A stretch of DNA of 64,000 bases from Amblyornis subalaris (taxonomy: Eukaryota; Chordata; Aves; Passeriformes; Ptilonorhynchidae): assembly GCA_018881555.1 (NCBI GenBank), contig JACAXG010000081.1:1993421-2057420 (forward strand), in the 5' to 3' direction. Below are positions 1 to 11,032 of this stretch, one piece after another. Made by a program: the position numbers and the translations under genes. Position 1 is the first letter of the stretch; each line of letters opens with the position of its first letter. A model generated the notes under the pieces. The model made no database searches. It worked only from the letters and a program-made list of their open reading frames with translations, and was not told the DNA's origin.

Positions 1-2869
1 GATGGGATGGGAATTGTGCTCCCCCAGCCAAGCAGGGCCCCCCACGGCATCAGCGGCTCCCAGTGTCCTGCCTCCCTCCACAAGGCCCCACGCTGCTCCC
101 AGCCATCAGAAAGGGGCCCCCAGCCACAGTCCCCCACAGGCAGCAAGAAAAAGCCCCCTTGGCTCACTCACAGCAAGAAAAACCCTCATTTCCCTTGTTT
201 TTCTATTCTTTAAGGTGATGCCCGAGCTGTCCCCGGAGCAGCAGGACTTACCCTTCCCNCGTGCCGAGAGGGACGCTCAGTGTTGGGGCGCTCGGGGCCG
301 TGGGGCTCCCCAGGGCNCGGGGGCTGCTGCTCCCACCCCGAGGCCGCCCGAGCCGCCCCGTGCCCCAGCTCTCATCCCTCTTACTCAAGGCCCTTTCCGT
401 TTTCGGGTGACAACTGCCGGTGCTCTCACGTTTCCTGTTTGCCGCGCTGCGAGTGGGGTGCGGGAAGGACCCGTCCAGAGCGCCACCGGCCCCCCCCCAG
501 GCTCCCCGGATCCCCAGGCAGCTCTGCAAAGGCTCTGCCAGTGCCATCGGGAAGTGCAGCAAAGCCCCCATCTGTCTGCCATGAGCCGGGGCTGGGAGGT
601 GTTTGGGGCAGGGGAGAAACAGCAGAGAAACAGCAAAGGTTGTTTTCAGACTCCAAATAACCCAAAGTACAAGACTGACTATAGCCCTCAGATTATAATA
701 TCCTACCAAAGACAGGACGACCTGAAAATCCTCCCCCTGGAGTGTCTTTGGCCCCAGAATTTGGAAATATCTCCCATGTGCTGTTTTCCAATGCTTTTAA
801 TCCAGGCTCCTGCCTGAATTAACTTGGCTTTAAACCCAGCACCAACCCCGTGGGCTGCATCCACTCTGGTTCACGAGGGGACAGGGGGATCAGATGGATC
901 ACAGGCATTTTTCCTCCTCTTTAACTGCAAAATGGGAAGAGAACTCAGGCAAGGGGAAATGCTATTATCTCTAGGGCATAGCTAGAACAAACATCCCCTG
1001 GCTCACAGCAGACCTGAGCCCAGGCTTCCAGGGCAGGAGCCAAGGATGGAAATGGATACTCCAACCATCTAAGGTGTTAAATCCCTCACTGGGAACCAGC
1101 CACAAACCCTGCTCCTTTGCTGTTTAACCTAATGAAGCNGCAGCCAGCCCAGGTCCATCCACCCTCTCAGGGCATTTATGGACCAACTGGAAGCTCAGCT
1201 GGTTCTTTTCAATGCTCTGGGCAAAGCTGNTGCTGGTTTACCCCAAACTGAAGCATCCCCAGGGCTGGGCTGGGGGGCTGAGCTTGCAAAACCCACCTGA
1301 GCTCAGCCTGTCCCCTCCCCTCATAGTCCTCAGCACTGTTTGTTGCTGCACAGAGAAGGCTGAATTTTGGCTTTGCTTTCCCTAAGGAAAAGGGAAAACC
1401 CTAAATATCCCTGGGAGAGCTTGATTTGTGCCCTCTGNCCAGCAAGACTCTGGCTGGCATCAGGATTCCAGAGGCAGAGCTGTGCTGGCAGTGAGTGCTG
1501 GGATCAGCACCGCTCACGGGACGGCACCATCCAGGAGGGAGGATATGATCCAGGAGGGAGGATACAATCATGATCCAACCCCCATGAGATGCTGGAAGGT
1601 ATCAGTGAAAGGGGATTGAATGTAGTGGAGNAGGGGAGGGAACCACCTGACCTCCCCCTGTGGGATTTGACCCCAGCATCCCTGCTCCGTGCTGAGGCCA
1701 GGCTGGGGTGGGAGCAGCAGAACACAACCTGGGCTGAAAGTGGGAGNTTTGCATCCATTCCTCAACTGCTGGGAGCCCATCCCCATTTCNTGTCCCAAAG
1801 CTGGGGGGACACAGTCCTGGAGTGTCCCAGGNACTCAAAGCTCAAGCCCTGGTGCCCAGATCCCTCTGGCACAGCAGAGTCAGACCCTGGCTGTCCTCAG
1901 AGCCCACAAACAGGGACGAGGTAAATAAAATCATCGATTTATTTCTCGTTTCTATTTCTCATTTCCTTCATTGTCACTGCTCCTGGCAAACGGGAGGTGA
2001 CAGCAGAGGGAAGTGAAGCAGAGNGGAGCAGCAGTCAAGGGGGCTGGAAGGGCTGACGTAAGGGGAGAGATTACAGGGGCTAAATCTGTAGGGTTTGATT
2101 CAGCAGCAGCTCAAGGGCTGAGTGATTGTGCCCCACAAACACGTCAAGGGGCATTGGCTTGTGTGGGTGTCACNCCACACTCTGGGGACAGGCAGATGCT
2201 CCAGGGATCCTTGGCTGAGCAATGACACGAGGCTGTTCATCACCATCAGCTTNATTTCCATCTGGATGCTCTGCAAACCAGGTCATTTGTCACATTAACC
2301 AGAACCTGGGTCTGCATCCGAGCCTTGCTCAGTCCTCACAGGAAGCAGCCGGAGGTAGAGGTATCCCTGACACTCCCAGGGGAGCTCAGTCCTACCCAGG
2401 ATGTGCCACTGCACTTTCCCACCAGCAGTGCCACCATCTCCTCTTGTGTGGGTCACCCTTGTGGGCCTGGGCATGCAACATCCCTTTAAAGGGGAAGGGA
2501 GGGGACCAGCTTGCCCATGGCTAGTGGCCACTTGTCCCCCAGGACANTGTGCTGAGGGTTAGGGGGAACAGGGTCACAGTGGGGAAGGGGGACGGATGGG
2601 GGCAGCAGGGGAGCCACCTTCACCCAGGGGTCCTGCAGGGACACTCCCCATAGGTGGCAGTGGCTTCTGCTGGGGACATGGTGGCAGCACCAGACCACTC
2701 TACCCAGGGAATGGGGTCAAGCACAGGGGTTGTGGCCAGGTTTTATCCCTCTCAGCCCTCACGAAGGCAGNTCCCAGCTCAGGGCTGCACCCCCAAAGGG
2801 ACCCCCCAGCCCCAAGAACACCCTCCTCCCCCAGCCAGACCCTNCTCCCAATTATCCACAGTAACTCAG
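1..2869. other. Flanking region downstream of CDKN1A, no supported gene
   Basis: I see no recognisable protein, RNA gene or complete repeat here. The stretch is moderately GC-rich with short open frames that lack codon structure or similarity to known families. An AATAAA hexamer on the plus strand at 1924-1929 could end a plus-strand transcript beginning outside the window, but no exon supports that. A short direct repeat built on CCAGGAGGGAGGATA occurs twice at about 1531-1568. It contains several isolated N bases. Confidence 0.5.
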
Positions 2870-4108
2870 AACTCCCTCACACAAGTGTTTATTCAGAGTT
2901 AACACTTACAGACAAACAGGTATTTCCCCTTTCCCCACATACATTTTATAGTATTCTTTTTAATATAAATAAACATTTAGTGCTGGGAGTTTGGCAGCTT
3001 CACTGACAGCAAAGTGCATCATGGTGCAAGGCAGGAGGTCAGCCCTGCCCTTTTCTTCCTGGGACCATCTTGCACCAGCTTCCAGAGTCCAAATCCAGCA
3101 CAGCAGGAGATGAACCCCATGAAAGTGCTGAGACCTGACAGCATCGAGTCCCTCAGGAGCAGGGACTCATCCTTCAGTGCTGGAACTGAGCAGCCTCTGC
3201 TCCAGGCCACCCCTGGGTCCCAGAGCAGAGCCAGGTGAGGCTCCTCTCCCTACCAGCCCCAAAGGAGAAAAAGTCCAGAAAAACAAGCTACAATTCCTTA
3301 TTTTACCCTCATCCCTGCTGGTGAGCAGGACTTCTTCCTAGAGGAGCCCAACAGAGCCAGAGCAGGGGCTCCCCAGCCTGCTGCCAGTGTTGAAGGAGGC
3401 AGGAATGTGGGTACAAGCAGCACCACTCAACAAGCCAACAACAAGGTAAGAAAGTGGGATTTGGGGCCAGCAGAGTGCAGGGGATCCCAAAGCCTCCCAG
3501 GCAGTGTCGGTCCCCCAGTGGCTGTCCCAGGCTGGGGCCTCCCGTGGGTTTGTCACCACCTGACGGGTGACAGCACCGGTGAGTCACCCCAAGGAAGGGC
3601 TGTCCAGGGAGCAGCTTCCTCCCCGAGCAGCCGTGGGCAGGAGCAGCCTCCACATCACTCTGCTTCCACACACGGACAAGTGCTTGCGTCCATCCTGCTG
3701 GGACAGAGGCCACCCCCATGTGCCAGCAGCCAGGGTGTCCTCAGGGCCAGGGTGTCCCAGTGCTCTCCAGTCCACTCCAGTGACTTTTCTTGAAGATATC
3801 TGGTGCCACCAGGTGGTCGGGACACAAGTGTCCCCCGGGGCCAGCCCTCAGGCAGGGGACGGACCACGGCTGGACAGCAGGATGGCACAAGGACAACGCT
3901 CGGCCCCGCCAGGCCCATCTCAGTCCTCCCCCAGCCCCGCCGTGGGGCTCCTCCTCCACATTGCACACAGTGAAGGTCCCTCAGGACCCCCGAGCTACTC
4001 ATAAATAGGGAACTACAGAGTCTACATCGCTTCGTACAGAAGAGCTGACACAGCGCAGGGTGGGGGGAAGCCACGGACACCCCCGGCGTGGGCAGCTGCG
4101 GCCCCGAG
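2870..4108 (-). other. CDKN1A: Probable 3' UTR of CDKN1A
   Basis: Minus-strand sequence downstream of the p21 stop codon continues without a clear intron to an AATAAA signal (plus-strand TTTATT at 2888-2893), giving a 3' UTR of about 1.2 kb, close to the length in mammals. The exact cleavage site is inferred. RNA reads would fix the end. Confidence 0.55.
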
Positions 4109-5288
4109 TCACGGCCGGGGCCGGGCGGGGACGATCCTTCGCTTGGCGCTGTAGAAGTCTGGAGGGCAGAAGGAAAGGGTTGGAAAGCGTCTCCAGGCCG
4201 CTGGAAGCAGCGGGGCGGGAAGAGGGAAGCGTCCCCAGGGAGGCACCCCAAAATCAGCCCAGGTGGGTCCCACCCTAGAGGCCCCACCCGAAGCTGCTGG
4301 GAAGCAGAGCTGTAGGTCTGCACCACCTCTGCTGTTTGTCTCACCTGCAGGTCCACTGCAGGCCCTGACCTTAGAGGACAGACATTTCTCAGGAAGAAAT
4401 TTTTCCCTGTGAGGGTGGTGAGACTCTGGCACAGGTCACCCAGGGAGGCTGTGGATGCCCCAACCCTGGCAGTGTTCAAAGCCAGGTTGGATAAGGCCTG
4501 GAGCAACCTGATCTAGGGGAAGGTGTCCCTGCAGATGATCTTTAAGGTGCATGCCAACCCTTAATATTCTGTGATTCTATGATTGAGTCAGGCCATGGGA
4601 ACTGAAGGTAATGAACGATTTTGGGCATCTGCAGCTATAAAACCCACAAGCCCAATGCCAGTCCCCTGCACAACCCCCAGCAGCCAAAAGGCACCCGGTT
4701 GGTGGCCTTTTTCCCTCTGGAAGATGCGCTCTGCTCCCGCAGGAGAGATCCGTGGAGGGTGGTTCCCTGCCCATGCCCAAGAGCCAGGCAGGGCTCTGGC
4801 ACCCGAGTCCCCTCCGTCTGTCCCTGNTGTGACACCAATGCCACCAAGCCCCCCCGGAGCGACACCAACCCCCAGCACCCACCTTTGATCGTGGTCTGCC
4901 CACGCTTCAAGCTCTGTGAGGAACCAGCCTTGTAAACCTTCGAGCTCTGCTCAGACTCCTCGGGGCAAATCCTGCCAACACAGTCCCTGGGGGGGACCCT
5001 GTGGGCCAGGGAGCTCCTGCTGTCACTGCTGACCACGGCCCTGACCAGGCTGTGAACCTCCTGGGGCGGCTGCTCAGCCACGAGGATCCTCTCCCACTTG
5101 AACGGCCCTTCCAAGGGAGTCTCCGTCTCAAAGTTGAAGTTCCAGCGCTGCTGAGCTTCTTCCAGCTGCTGTTTTATCTTTTCCTCGAAGTCACTCTGGA
5201 GCTGGTCGTGGTCCACGGGGCCGAAGAGGTTCCTGCACACCTTGCTGCTGCACGGGGTCTGCCCAGCCCTGCTCTGGGACAGCGGCAT
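4109..5288 (-). CDS. CDKN1A: Cyclin-dependent kinase inhibitor 1A (p21/Cip1)
   Basis: Two coding exons on the minus strand, 5288-4883 (406 nt) and 4158-4109 (50 nt), join in phase to 151 aa. The first coding exon follows an acceptor at 5298-5297, eight bases before the ATG; its donor GT is at 4882-4881, and the last exon's acceptor AG is at 4160-4159. Residues 18-24 (CRNLFGP) are the cyclin-binding Cy1 RxL motif, and residues 48-68 (RWNFNF, TPLEG, WER) form the CDK-binding inhibitory domain. The PIP box that binds PCNA is QTTIKDFY, residues 131-138, created across the splice junction, followed by a KRR nuclear signal. In this family p21 inhibits cyclin-CDK2/CDK1 complexes and PCNA-dependent synthesis in the nucleus, downstream of p53. 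Unlike the mammalian protein, the tail after KRR (IVPARPRP) lacks the second RxL motif. A CR1 fragment lies in intron 2. Identity is very secure. Confidence 0.97.
4385..4584 (+). mobile_element. CR1 LINE 3' fragment in CDKN1A intron 2
   Basis: Typical CR1 3' sequence (CCCTGTGAGGGTGGTGAGAC, then the GGCCTGGAGCAACCTGATCT region) ending in TTCTGTGATTCTATGAT. It is antisense to the host gene. Confidence 0.9.
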
Positions 5289-5970
5289 CGTGGCGGCTGC
5301 GGGGAAACCAGAGCCAGTTACGGGGTGTGGGGATGGCAGGAGCAAACACAGGGAGTGTGTTGGCTACCAGAGCAAAGCACATGGTAGCCAAGGTGGGACA
5401 GGCTGGGTTGGCTCTGCAGCGAGGCAGCCCCAGGGGAACTGACACATCTGGACTCTGAATTTTGGGATTTTAGCAGAGGCTTGAGCACGGCTGAGGGGAG
5501 ACACAGCCCAGTGTGATGCAGCAGGATGGGGAAGGTGCAGATGTCAACATTCCCTATTCCTCCTCCAGCAGACAAAGCCCTGCCAGGTCAGAGCATCCGG
5601 CACCTGGATGCTGCTCCATCCACAACCTCGCTCATTCCCACTTCCATGCAGGCAAAGNCAAGTTGGCACACGGCAAGTGAAGCAACAGGATGTTTTTTTG
5701 GCCAGTTTCTTCATCTCAAGAACCCAGACCCGACNGTAAGGAAACCTTTAAGCAACTGCAGGAACATGCCACAAGCTTGACCACTTTGGTAACCACCCTC
5801 CTTATCTGCAAGGAGCTGTTGGGTAACCAGAGACAGGACCTTGTTTGTTTTTTTTTTCAAATCGGTGCCAAAAGCCTTGACCTTCCCAGTCAGTGGCAAA
5901 GCCTTTCCATCTGAGCACACGTGTGGGGATAATGGATCCCTCGCTACACCCACAGCTATGAGGAACCTCA

Positions 5971-6036
5971 GTGGAATCAGAATTGTTAAGGTTGGAAAAC
6001 ACCTCCAAGATCATCGAGTCCAACTGATAAGAGTNG
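5971..6036 (-). mobile_element. CR1 3'-end fragment (minus)
   Basis: Contains the reverse-oriented CR1 end TTAAGGTTGGAAAACACCTC followed by AAGATCATCGAGTCCAAC. It forms an imperfect inverted pair with 6361-6419. Confidence 0.75.
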
Positions 6037-6360
6037 GCATTGCTCTGGGATTTGANCTTTCAGAGCTAAGGCTTGTCCCTGCTGGGACAGCCACACTCAT
6101 GAAATCTGCTTTAAAAAAGAAGATTCNCAGCTCCCATTGCCCACCCAATCTGGGACCTCCAAAACCAGGCCACAAAAGGTCCTCCCTGTCCCCAGACTTC
6201 CCCAAGGAAGGGTTTCTCAGCCTCCTGCAGGAACGATTTCTCCCCAAATTCAGCACCTGCAACCCCTCTGGATTGCACGTGCCACATTGTCTTCCCCAGA
6301 TTCTACCCCTAGAAGTGTTCATGAAACGACTGGATGTGGTCCAGTTGACAAAATGCCAAT

Positions 6361-6419
6361 GGCTGGACTCAAGGATCTTGGNGGTCTTTTCCACCTTTAC
6401 CCATTCGATGATCCTATAG
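6361..6419 (+). mobile_element. CR1 3'-end fragment (plus)
   Basis: Contains GGCTGGACTCAAGGATCTTG and the TTTTCCACC...CGATGATCCTAT end. It is inverted relative to the fragment at 5971-6036, about 325 bp away. Confidence 0.75.
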
Positions 6420-6615
6420 CCGGGCACGACACCAGCAGGGCGTGCCTGTGGGCAGCTGGAGAGTCCCCAGCCCGGGGGCTGGGGGGGTCACACGCCGTCC
6501 CTGGGGCCACCCCTGTGGGCACCCTGTGCTCGGACTCAGCATCCCCGAGTAAAAATAGAAATCAGCTTCCTATCTCCTGGCAGTCTGAGCGCACGAGCGG
6601 GGTGACCTCACTGCC

Positions 6616-6645
6616 AGGCAAGTCCCAGCATGTCCAGGCAAGCCC
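6616..6645 (+). promoter_or_regulatory. Candidate p53 response element in CDKN1A intron 1 (three contiguous half-sites)
   Basis: The p53 half-site consensus is RRRCWWGYYY. Three 10-mers lie in exact register with no spacer: AGGCAAGTCC at 6616-6625 is a perfect match, CAGCATGTCC at 6626-6635 has one mismatch (first base), and AGGCAAGCCC at 6636-6645 is a perfect match. The next decamer (6646-6655) keeps the GGGC start but is otherwise degenerate. The cluster lies about 1 kb downstream of the predicted transcription start, inside the first intron. Confidence 0.65.
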
Positions 6646-7330
6646 GGGCAGGTAGCGGGCGAGGGACACGTTCCGACAGCCCGACCAGACACCCCTGGCC
6701 GTCCCCGCCTGCCTCACGGGCCGATGTCCCCATCCTCAGGTCACCGGCGCGACTCAGGTGCCACCCCGGAGCCTCCAGATAACACCCTCGCCCTGACTCA
6801 CGGCTGCGGATTGCCAAAGCCACCAAGGAGGGAGGGACCGGGGCCGGGTCGTCGTCCCCTCCCATGGGCTGGCGCCGCTTCCAGCGACCTCTGCCCGGCA
6901 GGAGCTTCGAGGCTCCCGCAGCCGGCCGGGAACCCCGAGATTCGGGCGGGGAGCGGCAGGTGCACGGCCGCAGGAAAACCTCTCCCAGCCGAGCGCGGCG
7001 GTGAGGGCACCCCTGGGGGACACCCGGCCGGGCTCCACAGACACCTGCGGCACCCGGGACCGGTCGCACCCGTTCGGGGAAGGCTGCGCGAGCAGGAGGG
7101 GCTGGGGGCACCCGCACCCGGGCGTGGATGAAGCCGCCGATCCCGCGCAGAGAACGCCCGGCTCAGGACACCGGCGGGTCCGGGGAGGCTGACACGGGGG
7201 TGGCCGGACCTGGCCCGGCCCCGCAGGATGCTCGGCGGTGGGACGGCGCCCCGCACCGAGCCCCGCGCCCNGCACCGAGCCCGCGCCGCCGCCACCGGGG
7301 GGCGAGCGCGGCCGCCCCGGGGCTCCGGGG

Positions 7331-7385
7331 GCTCCGCACCGCCACCCCCGGCACCGCCATCCCCGGCACCGCCATCCCCGGCACC
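7331..7385. repeat. 15-bp GC-rich tandem repeat in CDKN1A intron 1
   Basis: The unit GGCACCGCCATCCCC occurs about three times in a row with a diverged leading copy, inside the CpG island about 230 bp downstream of the predicted start. Confidence 0.7.
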
Positions 7386-7590
7386 GGGCGCGGCCCCGCT
7401 CCCTCCCCGCGCTGGGGACGCGGCCCCAGACGGAGCCGGCCCCGCTACGGAGCTTCCCCCGCTCCAAGCACCGGCGCTTCCCGGGGAAAGCGGCGCTTCC
7501 CGAGGAAAGCGGCGCTCGCCCTCCCCTCCGCGGCCAGCGAAGGGCCGGAGCCGCCAGGAGCGGCCGCCGCCCCGGCTTCCCCGCACTCAC

Positions 7591-7612
7591 CGCTGTCTCC
7601 CCGCGTCTGGCG
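7591..7612 (-). other. CDKN1A: Probable CDKN1A noncoding exon 1 (short 5' UTR)
   Basis: A good donor (CAGCG followed by GTGAGTGC) has its GT at 7590-7589 on the minus strand. The TATA box at 7641-7633 predicts initiation about 30 bp downstream, near 7610, so this first exon may be only about 20 nt. It would splice to the acceptor at 5298-5297. The start site is inferred from the TATA position only; a more upstream start is possible. Confidence 0.5.
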
Positions 7613-7632
7613 GTGCGCGGCGCGCCCCCCCT

Positions 7633-7720
7633 CTTTTATAACGGCGGGCGGGGCGGGCCCCGGGATTTCCCTTCCGCTCCGCCCCGCCTCGCCCCGCCCC
7701 GTGGCCCCGGGGCGGCTCCC
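7633..7720 (-). promoter_or_regulatory. CDKN1A: CDKN1A core promoter: TATA box and GC boxes
   Basis: On the minus strand TTATAAAAG lies at 7641-7633. Just upstream (about 7679-7715) are several GGGGCGG-type GC boxes expected to bind Sp1/Sp3. This arrangement, with Sp1 sites directly upstream of a TATA-like box, matches the known p21 promoter. The surrounding 6.9-7.75 kb is a CpG island. Confidence 0.75.
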
Positions 7721-7849
7721 CCGGTCCTGTGTGTGCCGGCCCACACCCTCCGCCATCCCGGTCCCGGGAATGTGCGCGGTGCCTGCGGGGAACGGGGTGT
7801 GCCGGCACCACGGGCACCGGGACCCCTTCCTACGGGAGGGCACGGGCAT

Positions 7850-8200
7850 GAATCAGGGGTTACAGAGACCCCCCCGTTAGGAGCTACAGGGACCCCCTTT
7901 CTTGGGGGACACNCCCCTACAGTAGGAGACGGAGGGACCCCTCATCAGGGGATATGGGGAACCCCTTCCTATGAGGGTGCAGGCACCTGGCATCAGGGAC
8001 CACAGGAAAACCTCAGTCAGGAGATACAGGGCCCTCCTTCCTGGGACGTGCAGGGATCCCCCCATCAGGGAATACAGGGACCCCCCCATAAGGAGATGCA
8101 GGGACCCCCTTCTTAGAGGGGAGCTGGGCACAGGGGGACCCTCCCCATGAGGGGTGCAGGGACCTCCCTGTTAGAGGATACAAGGACCCCCTANCCTAGC
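7850..8200. repeat. Degenerate ~30-bp minisatellite upstream of CDKN1A promoter
   Basis: Roughly eleven diverged copies of a unit of about 30 bp occur, each with a core like ATACAGGGACCCCC followed by a variable TTAGGAG or ATCAGGAG segment. The array starts about 210 bp upstream of the TATA box. Unit length varies slightly and several copies are strongly diverged, suggesting an old array. Confidence 0.7.
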
Positions 8201-9066
8201 AATGGATATGGGGTGCCCCACTCCAGCCAGGAGGCACGGGAGTTCCACCGGATGGAGAGGGGTCCCATCCCAACCAGGCTCTCCCATCCACCGCTGTAGG
8301 AGGGAGGATAATGGATTAAGGACGGGGCGGCTCAGCCCCTCGGGGTGCCAACCTCAGAGCCACGCCGGGATGATGCTCCCCTGGCCCCCAGGTGCTGCCC
8401 AACCCATCCCGGGCCGTCCCCNGCCTCTCCAACCGGATTTTCTCCCCTGTTCCTGGCTCTGCTCCACCAGCTGCACCCCAGCGCCTGCTGTGGCTGGAAA
8501 AAAGCGTTTGGAGCAGGATCTGCTGCTCTCAGTCCTGCAGATGTCCGGGCAGGGATGAGAAAGAGGAATAAGTCCGTGCACGTCCTGCAGGAACCTGTGG
8601 CAAGGATTTGAGGGGATCTGTGGCTTAGCGGGAAAATGCTTCCAAGTCCACAGGCAGGAAAGGTGTGGAGCCAGAGCAGCTTCTGCTGGGGTTACTCTGC
8701 GGGGCTGGAGGGCACCTCCCCTCTGCCAGGTCGGGGGGTCCATCCCTGCCCCGCAGCAGGAGAAGGGATGCCCTCGGGGTGAGCCCACCCGGGGCACAGG
8801 GGCCGTGTCCTGCAGCCCCTCCCAGCCCAGACATCACGGCTCGGGCACAGGGGACTAAAACAACCTGCCCCCCTGGGCACAGGAGGGTGACAGCACAGTT
8901 CCAAGTGACAAACGCCACCTTAAAGTGATCCATTGGGAATGCCAGGTCTTCTCAAAAGCCCCTGAAGCCAGTGGGTGCTGGGGTGCTGAGCAGGACCCTC
9001 GGCTTGCAGACCACTCCTGCTTTTTCCAGCTGGACCAGCAGCTTCCCCCTGTCTGGAGCAGCTGGA

Positions 9067-9086
9067 GAATATGTTTGGACATGTTT
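9067..9086 (-). promoter_or_regulatory. Candidate upstream p53 response element of CDKN1A
   Basis: In gene orientation the element reads AAACATGTCC then AAACATATTC with no spacer. The first half-site matches RRRCWWGYYY perfectly and the second has one mismatch (A for the core G). It lies about 1.46 kb upstream of the predicted start, a distance range comparable to the proximal and distal p53 sites of mammalian p21 promoters. The fit is by consensus only. Confidence 0.65.
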
Positions 9087-11022
9087 GGCTGGAGGTAGAA
9101 GGGTTTTGCCATCGCTAGTCCCTGCTCTGTGGAGCTGAGCCAAGCCAAGATGCTGGGATCTGATCAGTGGTGGCTGCTCAGCCCCTTGGCTGCCTCCAGA
9201 CAGGCACAGTGGGATGGACAGGAAAGGTGAAAGGAGGATAGGAAAGGTGAAAGGAGGATGGGGAATGTGAAAGCATCTTAAATTCATACTACGCACGGCA
9301 GAAAATCCATCCTGGAAAGCTGCGGTCTGGACCCAAACACTCCCAAATTCATCCTGTTTTTCTGTTTGTAATAGGCAGAGAGAGGAGGGGGCAAGTTGGG
9401 ACAGGGAAGCTGTCACTGGTTTTTCCACCTGGGAATGATTTCTGCTCCTGGCTGCAAGGAATAGCTTTCAGAGCCTCACTGCAGAGGTGGCTGTGGCGCT
9501 GGGTGGTTGTGGATCATTTCCTTGCCAAGCTCCAGCTCTGCTCCAGCTGCAGGTGTGGGTTTGCTCCCTCTGGATGCGAGGGATGCAATCGGCACCGCCC
9601 CAGCCGCAGCACCGTGGGCATCCTCTGGGTCAGCACAGCTCCAGCTGCCACCTGGGGCTCTGGGATGAAGCAGCAGCAGATGCTCCCTGCTTAAACCAGA
9701 TCTTTTTTTTTTCCATAGAAGCCCCCCAGTGCACTGAAGGAAATGGGAACATCAAACCAGCAGCTTTTTGAAGTGGCAGAGGAAGGAGCTTGTTGTGCAA
9801 CCCAGAGCGGCTCCTCAGCCTCTGATGCAAGAGTGAGGGATTCAAAAAGTGAGATAACCGACCAGCCCGGCTGCTGGGAACATCCCAGTTACACCAGGGA
9901 TTCATCCCAGGGCTAAAACAGCGAGAAAAATCAAGCAGACATAGATTTTCCCTTAGGAAAGTAACTCTGTAATTCTCTCAGTGATTTTTGGTGGGGTGGG
10001 GGTTCACTCCCCGCACCCCGGGATGGGGGGGGCACAGGTTTCTGGCGCTTGCAAGCTCCGCTCTCGCTTCCCTTCCTCCGGGAGGGGGGAGCTCCAACTG
10101 GGCCGGCATCACAGGAGACCTCAGCCAAGCGGGTTTTTGGAAATGGGAAGTGGGGAGAGGGATGGCGTCAGGGTCTGGGTCAGGAAGTCCATGGGCACGT
10201 CGGCAGTGGCATTACCAGAGAAAAAAGGGGGGTGGGGAAAGAGTGATTAAGAACTTCAGTGATACAGGAACTTAAAAAAAATAGAAAATCCCAAAGGTGA
10301 CTCATGGTGTTCGATCCCACTACACAGAGTAGGAGGAGGGCAGAAACACGGACGGGGAACCAGGATCAGCGCCGAGAGCTGATGGGCCGTTTCCTTCTCA
10401 CGATTTATAGCCACAGTGTGGGATCTGTCACCTCCCCTGTCCCAGGCTCGCCCTCCCCAGGGGTCCCAAACGCCCACCCAGGAGGGGTGTGGTCGTGGGA
10501 GAATCCGTCTTTATAACTTCCTTGAATAACCCACCCTAATGCCTGGAAGCGAAAGGAATACATTAAATGACTGCATATTTCACAGCCTTTAAAGGAACCT
10601 CCTTCCCAGCACCGGGGGCACCCAAATACCGAGCGGCGGCCGCTGCCTCAGCCAGGGAGCCCTCGGGAGCGTTTCATTCCCAGGGGATCTCCCCAGGTGG
10701 GTCCCGCAGAAGCCGCAGGGAGTGGAAGGCTCTGCAGACGCGGATGCAAACACATCACTCAGAGCCGGAGTGACTCAGCCCTTCCCCAGCGCCGGCACAG
10801 CCGCGGATCCCTCAGGCAGCGTGCCCGGGCACAGCGCTGCTCACTGCGGGGCTCGTCCCTGCCCCGTGTCCCTCTCTGACACGGGAGCAGCGCCCCAAAA
10901 GCCACGGGGACGGGGGGGGAGTTCCCGCGTGGAGCAGGGAATGGCTCGGGCTGGGTGGAGGAATCAGGGTTTGAGTGCTCCAGCCTTGGATGGGATGGAG
11001 AGCAGGGAAATGTGGCTGCGTG

Positions 11023-11032
11023 GAACATGTTT
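11023..11032 (+). promoter_or_regulatory. Isolated perfect p53 half-site
   Basis: GAACATGTTT fits RRRCWWGYYY exactly, about 3.4 kb upstream of the predicted CDKN1A start. I find no second half-site adjoining it, so function is doubtful. Confidence 0.25.

Noticed and set aside
2..817. 271-codon open frame at the window start, with an acceptor-like site before an ATG at 219
   Set aside because: The Pro/Ala-rich translation has no recognisable domain, no convincing donor and ambiguous codons. It could be a real exon of an unseen gene, but I cannot support it.
7238..8116. Open frame across the CDKN1A promoter and minisatellite, with a ten-residue repeat
   Set aside because: The periodic peptide follows from a repeat unit divisible by three. 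It crosses the promoter antisense to CDKN1A and has no start context or homologue.
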